Below the pieces are notes generated by a model, which was not told the DNA's origin, ran no database searches, and saw only the letters and a program-made list of their open reading frames with translations. The position numbers and the translations under genes were made by a program. DNA of 64,000 nucleotides from Plantibacter sp. VKM Ac-2880 (GTDB taxonomy: Bacteria > Actinomycetota > Actinomycetes > Actinomycetales > Microbacteriaceae), in contig NZ_JADKSJ010000001.1 of NCBI RefSeq assembly GCF_015351235.1, positions 976,289 through 1,040,288 of the forward strand. The letters are read 5' to 3'. Shown piece after piece: positions 24,242 to 32,938 of this stretch (within the stretch, counting starts at the first letter, position 1; each line of letters starts with the position of its first letter).

Positions 24242-25168
24242 TCAGCGAGCGGCCGGGAGACCGGTCAAACGCTCGAGGAGTTCGCGGTACCGTGCCGCGG
24301 TCTGCGTGACGATCTCGGACGGCAGGGTCGGTGGCGTGGGGGTCGCCTCGTCGTGCTGGTCCCAGTTGTGGGCGAGCCAGTCGCGCACGATCTGCTTGTC
24401 GAAGCTGGCCATCCGCTCGGTCGGGTCGTCGCCGGCGAGGTAGACGTCGCGATCCCAGTAGCGGCTGGAGTCGGAGGTGAGCACCTCGTCGCCGAGCGTG
24501 ATGACGCCGGTCTCGGGGTTCCGGCCGAACTCGAACTTCGTGTCGGCGAGGATCACCCCGTGGCGTTCGGCGGTGATCGACGCCGTCCGGTAGATCTCGA
24601 GCGACAGGTCCTTCAGGGCGACTGCGTCGTCCTCGCCGATGAGCTCGACCATGCGACTGAACGAGATGTTCTCGTCGTGCTCGCCGAGCGGCGCCTTGTA
24701 CGCGGGCGTGAAGAGCGGCTCCGGCAGCTGGTCGCCGTCACGCAGGCCGTCCGGCAGGGGAATGCCGCAGACGGTGCGGCTGGCGACGTACTCCTTCCAA
24801 CCTGAGCCCGTGAGGTAGCCGCGCACGACGCACTCGACGGGGAACATGTCGAGCTTCCGGACGAGCATCGCCCGACCGGCGAACGCTGCGGGAATGGTCG
24901 ACACCGCGACGCCCGAGTCGTCGAGCCGGTGGTCGGGGACGAGGTGGTTCGGCACGTTCCGCAGCTGGTCGAACCACCAGAGGCTGAGGCTGGTGAGGAG
25001 CTCGCCCTTGCCGGGGATGCCCGGTTCGAGCACGTGGTCGAACGCGCTCACGCGGTCGCTCGCCACGACGAGCAGGACGTCCTCGGGGCCGTCGGCCGGT
25101 TCGTACAGGTCCCGGACCTTGCCCGAGTAGACGTGGTTCCAGTCGTTGGTGTCCGAGGATGCGCTCAC
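24242..25168 (-). CDS. purC: Phosphoribosylaminoimidazole-succinocarboxamide synthase PurC
   Basis: SAICAR synthetase (308 residues): ATP-dependent joining of CAIR and aspartate in purine synthesis. Recognisable segments are YSGKVRDLYE (nucleotide site), ASDRVSAFDHVL, the signature VECVVRGYLTGSGWKEY, and GVILADTKFEFG. The length is that of the longer actinobacterial/yeast-like form. The GTG start at 25168 is deduced from GATACT at 25175-25180 (minus strand), six bases away, which would make the mRNA leaderless; no Shine-Dalgarno is present. The gene stands alone among non-purine genes, with its stop abutting the convergent membrane protein gene. Confidence 0.96.
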   Translation of the reverse strand: MSASSDTNDWNHVYSGKVRDLYEPADGPEDVLLVVASDRVSAFDHVLEPGIPGKGELLTSLSLWWFDQLRNVPNHLVPDHRLDDSGVAVSTIPAAFAGRAMLVRKLDMFPVECVVRGYLTGSGWKEYVASRTVCGIPLPDGLRDGDQLPEPLFTPAYKAPLGEHDENISFSRMVELIGEDDAVALKDLSLEIYRTASITAERHGVILADTKFEFGRNPETGVITLGDEVLTSDSSRYWDRDVYLAGDDPTERMASFDKQIVRDWLAHNWDQHDEATPTPPTLPSEIVTQTAARYRELLERLTGLPAAR

Positions 25169-25174
25169 CCCACC

Positions 25175-25180
25175 AGTATC
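25175..25180 (-). promoter_or_regulatory. -10 element of purC (leaderless)
   Basis: Minus-strand GATACT, six bases before the GTG start codon at 25168. An identical hexamer and spacing precede the gene at 58657-59139. Confidence 0.65.
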
Positions 25181-25417
25181 GTGCATCGGCGAGCCGGGGG
25201 ACCGACGGCCGGCTTGCGAGGGTAGGTGCATGGGCGTATATTCCACCCGCCCCCTCGGCTGGCACGTGCCGGGTGCCGTCGCCCCACTCCACGAGCAGTC
25301 GGCCACCCCTTCGGTGTCCACCCTCCGCTCGACCTCCTCCGCCGGAACCGGCTGAACGGTCGGGGACACCTGACCAGCCAGCGCCCGCGCGACCTCCTCC
25401 CCGCAGAAAGAGACACC

Positions 25418-26989
25418 ATGTCCACCTCCTCGTCCACGCCACCGCAGGGTGTCAGCGGTCCGACCCCGGGAGCGGTGCGGCCGTGGCCGGCCCTCTGGTC
25501 CCTGGTCATCGGCTTCTTCATGATCCTCATCGACACCACCATCGTGTCGGTCGCGAACCCAGCGATCATGCGCGGCCTCGACACCGACATCAACAACGTC
25601 ATCTGGGTGACGAGCGCGTACCTGCTCGCCTACGCGGTGCCGTTGCTCATCACCGGCCGCCTCGGCGACCGCTTCGGGCCGAAGAACCTCTACCTCGTCG
25701 GCCTCGTCGTCTTCACGCTCGCGTCGCTCTGGTGCGGGTTCTCCGGCACCATCGAGATGCTGATCGTCGCGCGCGTCGTGCAGGGGCTCGGTGCCGCGCT
25801 CATGACCCCGCAGACGATGGCCGTCATCACGCGTATCTTCCCGCCCGACCGCCGCGGTGCGGCCATGGGTCTCTGGGGTGCGACCGCCGGTGTCGCGACC
25901 CTCGTCGGCCCGATCCTCGGCGGGGTGCTCGTCGACGGCTTCGGTTGGGAGTGGATCTTCTTCATCAACGTGCCCGTCGGCATCGTCGGGTTCGTCATGG
26001 TCTGGCGCAACGTGCCCGCCCTCGCCACGCACCCGCACCGCTTCGACATCCTCGGCGTCGTGCTCAGCGGGCTCGGCATGTTCCTGCTGGTGTTCGGCAT
26101 CCAGGAGGGCCAGAGCTACGAGTGGGGGACGATCGCCGGCCCGATCACCGTGTGGAGCCTCATCATCGCGGGGGTCGTCGTGCTGGCCCTCTTCGTCGTC
26201 TGGCAGGCCGTCATGAAGGGCGAGCCGCTGCTCCCGCTGGCGCTCTTCCGCGACCGCAACTTCTCGGTCGGCAACCTCGCGATCTCGACGATCGGCTTCA
26301 CGGTGACGAGCCTGTCGCTGCCGCTCGTGTTCTTCTACCAGACGGTGCGCGGGCTGACGCCGACGCAGTCGGCGCTCATGCTCGTCCCGATGGCCGTCCT
26401 GTCAGCCGGGCTGGCGCCGGTCGTCGGTCGGGCCATCGACCGCGTGAACCCGAAGTGGTTCGCGCTCGCCGGGCTCCTGCTGCTCGCTCTGTCGCTCGGG
26501 TGGTACTCGATCCTGCTGACGCCCGAGCAGCCGATCCTCATGCTGCTGCTCCCGAGCGCCGTCCTCGGTCTGGCGAACGGGTTCATGTGGGGTCCGGTCT
26601 CGAACCTCACCACCCGTGGTCTGCCGCAGCACCAGGCGGGCGCCGGCTCGGGTGTCTTCAACACCACCCGTCAGATCGGTGCCGTCCTCGGCAGCGCCGC
26701 CATCGCCGCCCTCATCCAGGGCCGACTCGCGGCGGAACTCCCGGCGGCTCCCGGTGGGGCGACCGGCGGCGTGAGCGAGGTGACCGGTGGGGAGCTCCCC
26801 GAGGCCCTGCATGCGGGCTTCACCGCGGCGATGTCGCAGTCGCTGCTCCTCCCGGCGGGGTTCGCCCTCCTCGGTGCGATCATCGTCCTGTTCTTCCAGA
26901 AGCCGAAGGCTGCGGCGTGGTCGACGCCCGAGACCCAGCACGGCCAAGCCGCTGCGGCCGCCGAGGCTGCGCGGGTCGAGACGGAGTAG
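25418..26989 (+). CDS. DHA2-type (14-helix) MFS drug exporter
   Basis: Major facilitator transporter of 523 residues with about 14 helices, the DHA2/EmrB-QacA layout. Motif A between TM2 and TM3 reads GRLGDRFGPKNLYLVG; motif B in TM4 includes RVVQGLGAALMTPQ; the DHA2-specific motif C in TM5 appears as LVGPILGGVLVDGFGWEWIFFINVPVG. The first helix contains IDTTIVSVANPAI, the D-x-T-IVNVALP motif of the family with a conservative change. These proteins extrude lipophilic drugs or metabolites with the proton gradient. Start at 25418 after AGAAAGAG. Upstream 25169-25417 holds no other gene. It is not adjacent to any regulator, so substrate and control are unknown. Confidence 0.92.
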   Translation: MSTSSSTPPQGVSGPTPGAVRPWPALWSLVIGFFMILIDTTIVSVANPAIMRGLDTDINNVIWVTSAYLLAYAVPLLITGRLGDRFGPKNLYLVGLVVFTLASLWCGFSGTIEMLIVARVVQGLGAALMTPQTMAVITRIFPPDRRGAAMGLWGATAGVATLVGPILGGVLVDGFGWEWIFFINVPVGIVGFVMVWRNVPALATHPHRFDILGVVLSGLGMFLLVFGIQEGQSYEWGTIAGPITVWSLIIAGVVVLALFVVWQAVMKGEPLLPLALFRDRNFSVGNLAISTIGFTVTSLSLPLVFFYQTVRGLTPTQSALMLVPMAVLSAGLAPVVGRAIDRVNPKWFALAGLLLLALSLGWYSILLTPEQPILMLLLPSAVLGLANGFMWGPVSNLTTRGLPQHQAGAGSGVFNTTRQIGAVLGSAAIAALIQGRLAAELPAAPGGATGGVSEVTGGELPEALHAGFTAAMSQSLLLPAGFALLGAIIVLFFQKPKAAAWSTPETQHGQAAAAAEAARVETE

Positions 26990-27017
26990 CCGGACGCTGC
27001 GGCGGCACCGGGTCGGG

Positions 27018-27518
27018 TCAGGGGGCATCGAGCTCCGTGACCGTCCTGGTGTCGCCGTTCCAGAACCGGAGGCCGAGGACCTCGCCGTCCGGAAGCGGTC
27101 CGAGCGAGGCCAGCGCCTCGAGCGCGGCTCCGGTCTGCTCCGTGACGATGCGTCGGGAGAGCGTGACGTGCGGCGTCCAGGCTCCCGGTCGCGTGTGGTC
27201 GAACCCACCCTCGACCACGGCGGCGACCCGATGGTGCAGCTCGAGGAGGTCCAGGGTCGGCACGACGCCGAGCGCGAGCACCGCGCCCGATCGGCGCGGG
27301 AAGGTCAGCGGCGCCCCGAGCCGGACGGTGAACGGCTCGAAGGCCGGCCGCCCGTGCAGGTCCAGTCTCTCCCCGGCGAGCAGGGTGATGTGCGGGCGGT
27401 TGCTGGCGCCCTGATGCGTCGACAGGCTCGGCAGGCCGAGGTCCGACAGGGCACGCCACCGCACTCGGACGGCCTCATCGAGTTCGTCGTCGAAGGTCAG
27501 ATCGACGCTGTGCACCAT
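27018..27518 (-). CDS. 2H phosphoesterase / 2'-5' RNA ligase-like protein
   Basis: A 166-residue protein with the two H-x-T motifs that define 2H phosphoesterases: RPHITLLAG in the first half and TPHVTLSR in the second, about 85 residues apart. LigT-like members open or form 2',5'-phosphodiester or cyclic phosphate bonds in RNA or nucleotides; the physiological substrate in actinobacteria is usually unknown. The ATG shares its A with the TGA of the upstream gene (TGATG), which indicates translational coupling with the MSMEG_6728-like protein. A longer in-frame reading from 27650 is antisense-like Arg/Gly-rich sequence and was not used. Confidence 0.83.
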   Translation of the reverse strand: MVHSVDLTFDDELDEAVRVRWRALSDLGLPSLSTHQGASNRPHITLLAGERLDLHGRPAFEPFTVRLGAPLTFPRRSGAVLALGVVPTLDLLELHHRVAAVVEGGFDHTRPGAWTPHVTLSRRIVTEQTGAALEALASLGPLPDGEVLGLRFWNGDTRTVTELDAP

Positions 27519-27967
27519 CAGTCCGTCGCCACCGGCCAGACGTAGTCCAGCGTCGCCGGGTCGTCGGGGAACACCTCCGTGTAGAACTCCGGAGCCTTCG
27601 CGAGGAGCTTCGACCGGTGCGAGCGATGCACCTCGGGTCGTCCGAGCCACGGTGGCAGTGGGAACTCGTCCGCTTCGTAGGCCTCGAGGTCCTCCGGGGC
27701 GTCGGCGAGCGCGAGCAGGGTCTTCTCGAGACAGGTGTCAGCATGGCCGCGTGCCATCCAGACCGCGCAGGTGGCGACCTGGTAGTCCATGAGCGCCGGG
27801 CGGTACCCGCGCCACATCGCCGTCACCGGGTGGTGCTGCCACCCGTAGCCGGGGACGATGAGCGCCTTCATGACCTGCAGCGTCTCCACCCGCTGTTTCC
27901 CCAACCGCTTGTCGTCGAGGACCTCGGCGCTGGCGTGGAAGTCGGGGTACGGAAGGAACGTCTGCAC
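27518..27967 (-). CDS. MSMEG_6728-family protein, resembling pyrimidine-dimer DNA glycosylase-type proteins
   Basis: A 149-residue protein whose start QTFLPYPDFHASAEVLDDKR and following LGKQRVETLQ are the hallmark of actinobacterial MSMEG_6728-type proteins, related to the pyrimidine dimer DNA glycosylase fold family. The conserved N-terminal Thr/Phe and the GKQRVE helix are where the phage T4 endonuclease V-like enzymes carry their active site, but activity has not been shown for this subfamily. I start it at the second GTG (27967), which gives the conserved N-terminus; the first GTG (27982) would add five residues. Translationally coupled to the 2H phosphoesterase gene, hinting at a joint nucleic-acid repair or processing role. 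Confidence 0.75.
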   Translation of the reverse strand: MQTFLPYPDFHASAEVLDDKRLGKQRVETLQVMKALIVPGYGWQHHPVTAMWRGYRPALMDYQVATCAVWMARGHADTCLEKTLLALADAPEDLEAYEADEFPLPPWLGRPEVHRSHRSKLLAKAPEFYTEVFPDDPATLDYVWPVATD

Positions 27968-28019
27968 CGCACCAGTCAACACCGGACGGGTTCTCGGTGG
28001 CAGGGCTTGCGGTCGGGCC

Positions 28020-28871
28020 TCAGTCGGCGGGGAAGAACGGGGTCACGGCGGCGCCGAAGGACCGCGGCTGCTCGACCCAGGGGTAGTGGCCGCAGCCGTC
28101 GAGCACGATCGCCTGCCCGAGTGGGAACCGCTTCGCGAGGTCGAGGACCGGTGCGAGTCCCGTGAGGCCGTCCTCGGATCCGGCGACGACGAGCACGGGC
28201 GCGGCGAGGTGACGGAGCGCGTCACGGAGGTCCTCGACCTCGTCGGGCGTCGGCGTGTGGACGAAGGCGTCCTGGGCGACCGGGTGCCAGGCGCCCAGTC
28301 GCTCGTGCTCCTGCGCCGTCTCGTTCCAGTCGCCCCAGGCGATGGGGGCGACCGCGGGGAAGAGCCGGTTGCCGGTCGCCGAGTCCGGTGCGGCGAGCAG
28401 AGCGGGGAGCGCGTCGAGGAAGTCCTGGTACCAGTCCGCAGCGGCGTGCCGGGCGATGATCTCGGCGCTGTCGTCGTCGGCGTCCACCAGCCAGGTGGCC
28501 GGAGGGGTGACGAGGCACAGACGGTCGAGGTGCTGCGGGTACCGGGCGGCGTAGCTGATCGCGACCCGCGTGCCGGCGGAGTGGGCGAGCAGCTCGAAGC
28601 GGTCGAGGCCCAACCACAGCCGGACCGCTTCCACGTCCTCGGCGAGTTCCGGCCACGTCGCCGTCGTCCCGGCCGGGCCGGCGTCCGACTCGCCGACCCC
28701 GCGCTGGTGGAGGACGATGAGCCGCCGGCGTGCGCTCAGGCCGCCGAGGTCGCCGAGGTAGACCGGGTGACGCGCCGGTCCGCCGGCGAGCACGACCAGC
28801 GGCGGGAGGGACTCGTCGCCGATGAGGTCGACGTGCAGGCGCGTGCCGTCGTGACTCGTGAGGCTCGGCAT
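28020..28871 (-). CDS. Alpha/beta hydrolase, proline-iminopeptidase-like
   Basis: A 283-residue alpha/beta hydrolase. The oxyanion strand carries VVLAGGPARHPVYL, RGVGESDAG follows as in prolyl aminopeptidases (HG-G-P and DQRGxGxS motifs), the nucleophile elbow is LLAHSAGTRVAI (AHSAG in place of GGSWG), and the last part has GCGHYPWVEQP with the catalytic His. The elbow differs from true proline iminopeptidases, so an esterase, lactonase or epoxide hydrolase role is equally possible. It starts 20 bases after the purD stop on the same strand and is probably cotranscribed with it. No signal peptide is visible, so cytoplasmic. Confidence 0.82.
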   Translation of the reverse strand: MPSLTSHDGTRLHVDLIGDESLPPLVVLAGGPARHPVYLGDLGGLSARRRLIVLHQRGVGESDAGPAGTTATWPELAEDVEAVRLWLGLDRFELLAHSAGTRVAISYAARYPQHLDRLCLVTPPATWLVDADDDSAEIIARHAAADWYQDFLDALPALLAAPDSATGNRLFPAVAPIAWGDWNETAQEHERLGAWHPVAQDAFVHTPTPDEVEDLRDALRHLAAPVLVVAGSEDGLTGLAPVLDLAKRFPLGQAIVLDGCGHYPWVEQPRSFGAAVTPFFPAD

Positions 28872-28890
28872 GGTGTCGGTCGTCGTCGCG

Positions 28891-30156
28891 TCAGGAGACG
28901 CGGGCGGCGATGTCGGTGCGGTACTGCCCGCCCTCGAGCTCGATGCGCGACAGTGCCTCGTAGGCCCGGCCCCGCGCTTCGGCGAAGGTCGACCCGAGCG
29001 CCACCACGTTGAGCACGCGTCCGCCGGTGGCGACGAGTCCGCCGTCGACGTCCGCCGTCGCTGCGTGCACCAGGTGCACGCCCTCCACGGCGACCGCGGC
29101 GTCGAGCCCGGTGATCCCGCGTCCGGTGACCGGCGTCTCCGGGTAGTTCTGGCTCGCGAGCACCACGGTGACCGCGCTGGCTTCGGCGAACGCGGGGCGC
29201 GGCTGCTCACCGAGGGTGCCGGTCGCCGAACCGAGGAGGAGCGCCGACAGCGGCGTCACCAGGCGGGGGAGGACGACCTGCGTCTCGGGGTCGCCGAACC
29301 GGGCGTTGAACTCGATCACCCGGATCCCGCGCTCGGTGAGGATGAGGCCGGCGTAGAGCAGCCCCTGGAACGGGTTGCCCTCAGAGGCCAGCTGACGGAC
29401 GACCGGCACCGCGACCGTCTCGAGCACCTCGTGGACGAAGGCGGTCTCGCTGCCGAAGCGGTTGTCGAGCCACGGCAGCGGCGAGTAGGCGCCCATGCCG
29501 CCGGTGTTCGGTCCGGCGTCGCCGTCGAGCAGGCGCTTGTAGTCCTGTGCCGGGGAGAGGGGGAGGACCGTCTCTCCGTCGGTGATGAAGAAGAGGGAGA
29601 CCTCCTGGCCGTCGAGGAACTCCTCCACGAGGATGCCGCCGTAGCCGAGCCAGTTGGTCGCGTGCTGGATGGCCGCTTCGCGGTCGTGGGTGACGAGGAC
29701 GCCCTTGCCGGCGGCGAGGCCGTCGGCCTTGACGACGTAGGGGGCGCCGAACTCGTCGAGGGCGGCGATCGCCGCGTCGAGGTCCTCCGCCCGGACCGCG
29801 CGGCCCGTGGGCACTCCGGCTTCGTCCATGATGCGCTTGGCGAAGGACTTGGAGCCCTCGAGGGCGGCGGCGGAGCGGTTGGGGCCGAAGACCGGGATGC
29901 CGGCAGCGCGCAGCTTGTCGGCCACGCCGGCGACGAGCGGCGCCTCCGGGCCGATGACGACGAGGTCGACCGCTTCGTCGCGGGCGAAGTCGCGCACGAT
30001 CGACGGGTTCTCCTGGTCGAGGCCGACCACGGTCACGTCGCCCGCGATCCCCGCGTTGCCGGGTGCGGCGATGATGTGGTGCCCCGCCTCTTCGGAAAGG
30101 AGAGCCTTGATGATGGCGTGCTCGCGGGCACCGGAACCGAGGACGAGGATCTTCAC
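28891..30156 (-). CDS. purD: Phosphoribosylamine-glycine ligase PurD
   Basis: GAR synthetase (421 residues) of the ATP-grasp superfamily, joining phosphoribosylamine and glycine. The N-terminus [13 protein letters not shown] is diagnostic, as are [14 protein letters not shown], the ATP-grasp segment [28 protein letters not shown] and [13 protein letters not shown] with the magnesium-binding Glu/Asn. Start is a GTG at 30156 with no ribosome-binding site; minus-strand TAAGCT lies six bases upstream, so the mRNA is expected to be leaderless. Only 38 bp separate this start from the divergent sterol-carrier-like gene, whose promoter overlaps. Confidence 0.97.
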   Translation of the reverse strand: MKILVLGSGAREHAIIKALLSEEAGHHIIAAPGNAGIAGDVTVVGLDQENPSIVRDFARDEAVDLVVIGPEAPLVAGVADKLRAAGIPVFGPNRSAAALEGSKSFAKRIMDEAGVPTGRAVRAEDLDAAIAALDEFGAPYVVKADGLAAGKGVLVTHDREAAIQHATNWLGYGGILVEEFLDGQEVSLFFITDGETVLPLSPAQDYKRLLDGDAGPNTGGMGAYSPLPWLDNRFGSETAFVHEVLETVAVPVVRQLASEGNPFQGLLYAGLILTERGIRVIEFNARFGDPETQVVLPRLVTPLSALLLGSATGTLGEQPRPAFAEASAVTVVLASQNYPETPVTGRGITGLDAAVAVEGVHLVHAATADVDGGLVATGGRVLNVVALGSTFAEARGRAYEALSRIELEGGQYRTDIAARVS

Positions 30157-30162
30157 CCGTCT

Positions 30163-30168
30163 AGCTTA
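30163..30168 (-). promoter_or_regulatory. -10 element of purD (leaderless)
   Basis: Minus-strand TAAGCT, six bases before the purD GTG. Its -35 window overlaps the -10 of the divergent gene. Confidence 0.7.
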
Positions 30169-30181
30169 AGGCGCAATGCCC

Positions 30182-30187
30182 TAGCCT
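30182..30187 (+). promoter_or_regulatory. -10 element of the sterol-carrier-like gene (leaderless)
   Basis: TAGCCT, seven bases before the ATG at 30195; 14 bp from the opposing purD -10, so the two promoters share one short segment. Confidence 0.65.
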
Positions 30188-30194
30188 CGGATGC

Positions 30195-30560
30195 ATGGTC
30201 AGACCCAGGATCACGGACGCCGTCGGCCGTGCCGCGCTCGAGCAGGCGCTCGGTGACGGTCCCGTGGCGCGCACCGACACGGCGACCGCGGTGCGGTACC
30301 TGCTGGAGCTGCTCGTCGAGCGGGCGCCGGGCAACACCGTCGAGGTGCGGGTGCCGCCGTTCGGAGCGGTGCAGTGCATCGAGGGCCCGCGCCACACCCG
30401 GGGAACACCGCCGAACGTCGTCGAGATGGACGCGTCCACCTGGCTCGCCCTCGCCTCCGGTCGCATCGACTGGGCGACGGCGATGGCCGGAGGGACGGTC
30501 CACGCCTCGGGGCAACGGGCGGACCTCTCCGGTCTCGTGCCCCTGCTCCTGCCGCGCTGA
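30195..30560 (+). CDS. Sterol-carrier-family (SCP-x/MDMPI C-terminal-like) protein
   Basis: A 121-residue protein matching the actinobacterial sterol carrier family protein habitually found near purD, purM and purF. It consists of a short helical N-terminus ([15 protein letters not shown]) and the SCP2-like core [35 protein letters not shown] and [15 protein letters not shown]. The W-x-x-L-A-x-G-R motif is the conserved heart of this group. The ligand is unknown; SCP2 folds bind lipids or hydrophobic metabolites. The ATG is seven bases after TAGCCT and has no ribosome-binding site. Divergent from purD with interlocked promoters, suggesting coordinated or competing expression. Confidence 0.8.
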   Translation: MVRPRITDAVGRAALEQALGDGPVARTDTATAVRYLLELLVERAPGNTVEVRVPPFGAVQCIEGPRHTRGTPPNVVEMDASTWLALASGRIDWATAMAGGTVHASGQRADLSGLVPLLLPR

Positions 30561-30605
30561 CCTGAGGCGCCGACCACCACCGGGCCGCCTGCAGTGGCCT
30601 CCGGG

Positions 30606-30611
30606 TACATT
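30606..30611 (+). promoter_or_regulatory. -10 element of the glycosyltransferase gene (leaderless)
   Basis: TACATT, six bases before the GTG at 30618; it decides that start over the in-frame ATG-like site at 30594, which would lie upstream of the promoter. Confidence 0.65.
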
Positions 30612-30617
30612 GGTGCG

Positions 30618-31676
30618 GTGACCTCCAACATCGATCCCTCGCCGAGCCGTCCCGACGACGCCGAGCCTCTCGGCACCCACGATCCCGTCCACGCCGTCGA
30701 GGAGACGACGCTCGACGCGACGATCGTCATCCCCACGTACAACGGCGAGATGTACCTGGAGCAGATCCTCATCGCGATCGAGGGGCAGGAGTACGACGGG
30801 ACCTTCGAGACCCTGGTGATCGACTCCGGTTCGACCGACCGCACCCTCGACATCGTCGCCGCGCACCCGGACGTCCGCCTGCACATCATCCCGAACAGTG
30901 AGTTCGGTCACGGCCGGACCCGCCAGCTAGCTGCGCGGCTCGCGCGGGGGAAGTACGTCGCCTACCTGACGCACGACGCGATCCCCGGCGACTCCCGTTG
31001 GTTACACGAACTCACCGCGCCACTCGACCCCGATGGCATGGACGTCGTCGCGGTCATGGGCAAGCAGATCGCCCGCCCGACCTGCTTCCCGCTGCTGAAG
31101 TACGAGATCACCGACGTCTTCAACAACTTCGGGCCCGACTTCGGGACGACGGTCTTCGCGAACGACGGCTTCGCCGACGGGAACGGCGGCCTGCTCGACG
31201 CCCTGGCGTTCTACTCCGACGTCAACTCGGCCACACGGCGGGACCTCCTGCTCGGCGACATCCCCTACCGCGACCTGCCGTACTCGGAGGACATGGCGTT
31301 CGGCGCCGACATCATCGCGGCGGGCCTGCGGAAGGCGTACGCGCCGCGCGGATGGGTGATCCACTCCAACGACCTCACGCTCGACGAGTACCGCAAGCGC
31401 ATCTTCGACGAGACGACGGCGCTCCGCCGGATCGGCAAACCGGTCGCTCGACTGCGGCGCTCGCGGCAGATCGGGTACACCGTCGTCGGTGCCCTGCGCG
31501 ACGCGAAGCGGATCGTCCGTGACCGGCAGTACGGCTGGAAGCGCCGTGCGTACTGGTTCGTCATGAACCCCGCGTACCACGTGGCGAAGTGGAGCAGCTA
31601 CTACGTCGCCTCCCGCGTCGACCTGAACGATGAGGCCGCCATGCGCGCCGGATCGCTGGAGCACAGCCGCAAGTAG
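30618..31676 (+). CDS. Family 2 glycosyltransferase, rhamnosyltransferase-like
   Basis: A 352-residue GT-A-type glycosyltransferase. The N-terminal nucleotide-sugar domain has TIVIPTYNGEMYLEQILIAI and LVIDSGSTDRTLDI (the GT2 D-S-G-S-T-D motif), with YLTHDAIPGD as the T-H-D-A variant of the DxD metal site common in rhamnosyltransferases. YSEDMAFGADI supplies the E-D acceptor-site motif. The C-terminus is basic and aromatic (RRAYWFVMNPAYHVAKWSSY), suited to peripheral membrane contact. Rhamnosyl transfer to a cell-wall glycan is the best guess for this family. GTG start chosen from the leaderless promoter TACATT. Confidence 0.87.
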   Translation: MTSNIDPSPSRPDDAEPLGTHDPVHAVEETTLDATIVIPTYNGEMYLEQILIAIEGQEYDGTFETLVIDSGSTDRTLDIVAAHPDVRLHIIPNSEFGHGRTRQLAARLARGKYVAYLTHDAIPGDSRWLHELTAPLDPDGMDVVAVMGKQIARPTCFPLLKYEITDVFNNFGPDFGTTVFANDGFADGNGGLLDALAFYSDVNSATRRDLLLGDIPYRDLPYSEDMAFGADIIAAGLRKAYAPRGWVIHSNDLTLDEYRKRIFDETTALRRIGKPVARLRRSRQIGYTVVGALRDAKRIVRDRQYGWKRRAYWFVMNPAYHVAKWSSYYVASRVDLNDEAAMRAGSLEHSRK

Positions 31677-31709
31677 CCCGTCACGTGCTCGCCCGCGGTC
31701 GAGGGGCGC

Positions 31710-32855
31710 TCAGCCGATCTCGCGGAGCAGAGCGAGCCGACTGCGCGTCCGGACCGCGTCGCGGGCGAAACCACCCCGACCGAGCCCGGGAGCGGCGATG
31801 AAGGTCTCCCGGTCGGTCGCCGCGACGGCGTGCAGTTCGACGCCGAGGTCGCAGAGGGCGTCGACGAGGTGCACGAACCGGGCGCGAGCCTCACGGGTGA
31901 GGTCGTGGGACGCCGGCAGCGCGTCGAGCACCCACCGGTCGTAGTCCGCCGCCCAGGCGAGGTAGTCACCGACGGAGGTCGGACGCTCGAGGAGCTCCGC
32001 GCCGGTGAACCAGACGGTGCCGTCGCCCGCGGCGGCCGCGTGGAAGGTGTGCCCGCTGATCGCGAGCGTCGTCGCCTCGTCGGGCCCGGGACGGTTGAGC
32101 CCGACGGCGGCGAGGTGGGCGTCCGCGGCCTCGCCGGCGACGGACCAGCTGCCCCGGGCGAAGCCGTCGCGTCGCCGAATCGGGGAGGAACGGCGGTGAT
32201 CCGTCGACCCCGCGAGCTCGACCACGGTCATGTTCGCCTCGATCATCGCGATGCCCGGCTCGAAGAGGTGGTGGTACACCGGATCGGGTAGGAGGTCCTG
32301 AGGCCGGAAGTTCGAACTCGTCAGCAGGGTCACCTGCCGAGCGAACAGCGCCTCGAGGAGTCGGATCATGAGCATGCCGTCACCCGGATCGTGCACGTGG
32401 AACTCGTCGAAGAGCACGACGTCGACGTCGTCCAGCAGCTCGTCGACGGCCTGCTCGACCGCGTTCACGACCGCTCCGGCGGCCGCGCGGGAGCCGGCGC
32501 CCGGTTCACCCGTCGCCCGTGCGGTGTCGGCGGCCTCGGTGCGGAGCCGATGGATCGAGGCGTGCAGCCCGCGGAAGAAGGAGTGGAAGTGGACCCGTCG
32601 TCTCCGCGGCGTCGGCAGGGCGGCGAAGAACGTGTCGAGCAGCCAGGTCTTCCCGCGACCGGCGGCACCCCAGAGGTACAGGTGGGCGGGCTCGTCCCCG
32701 CCGATCGGCAGCGCCGCCAGCCGGCGCACCACCTCGAGCTGTTCGGGCTCCAGCGTGAACCCGGCGTCGCTGGCTGCGGCGTCGACCGCCGCGAGCAGAT
32801 CCCGTTCGGACGCGTCGTCGGACGGGATCGCCCCGGTCGTCTCGATCGTGTCCAC
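31710..32855 (-). CDS. zapE: ZapE/AFG1-family ATPase
   Basis: AFG1-like P-loop ATPase of 381 residues, annotated as cell division protein ZapE in relatives, where it acts at the Z-ring. The Walker A motif reads LWGAAGRGKTWLLDTFF (about 63-79), Walker B is DVVLFDEFHVHDPGDGM, and sensor-1 follows as VTLLTSSNFRPQDLLP; FHSFFRGLH matches the conserved HFHxFM-x2-VH segment. The GTG start at 32855 lies six bases after minus-strand TACGAT, so the mRNA is leaderless. Divergent from a membrane protein gene. The enzymatic call is secure; a cell-division role is by homology only. Confidence 0.87.
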   Translation of the reverse strand: MDTIETTGAIPSDDASERDLLAAVDAAASDAGFTLEPEQLEVVRRLAALPIGGDEPAHLYLWGAAGRGKTWLLDTFFAALPTPRRRRVHFHSFFRGLHASIHRLRTEAADTARATGEPGAGSRAAAGAVVNAVEQAVDELLDDVDVVLFDEFHVHDPGDGMLMIRLLEALFARQVTLLTSSNFRPQDLLPDPVYHHLFEPGIAMIEANMTVVELAGSTDHRRSSPIRRRDGFARGSWSVAGEAADAHLAAVGLNRPGPDEATTLAISGHTFHAAAAGDGTVWFTGAELLERPTSVGDYLAWAADYDRWVLDALPASHDLTREARARFVHLVDALCDLGVELHAVAATDRETFIAAPGLGRGGFARDAVRTRSRLALLREIG

Positions 32856-32861
32856 CGCTCG

Positions 32862-32867
32862 ATCGTA
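32862..32867 (-). promoter_or_regulatory. -10 element of the ZapE-type gene (leaderless)
   Basis: Minus-strand TACGAT, six bases before the GTG at 32855. Confidence 0.65.
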
Positions 32868-32938
32868 GTCGCCGACGGATGTCGGCCGGCGTTCACCAAC
32901 GGTTCACGGTGGCCGGGATCGTGGGGGAGAATGGACTC

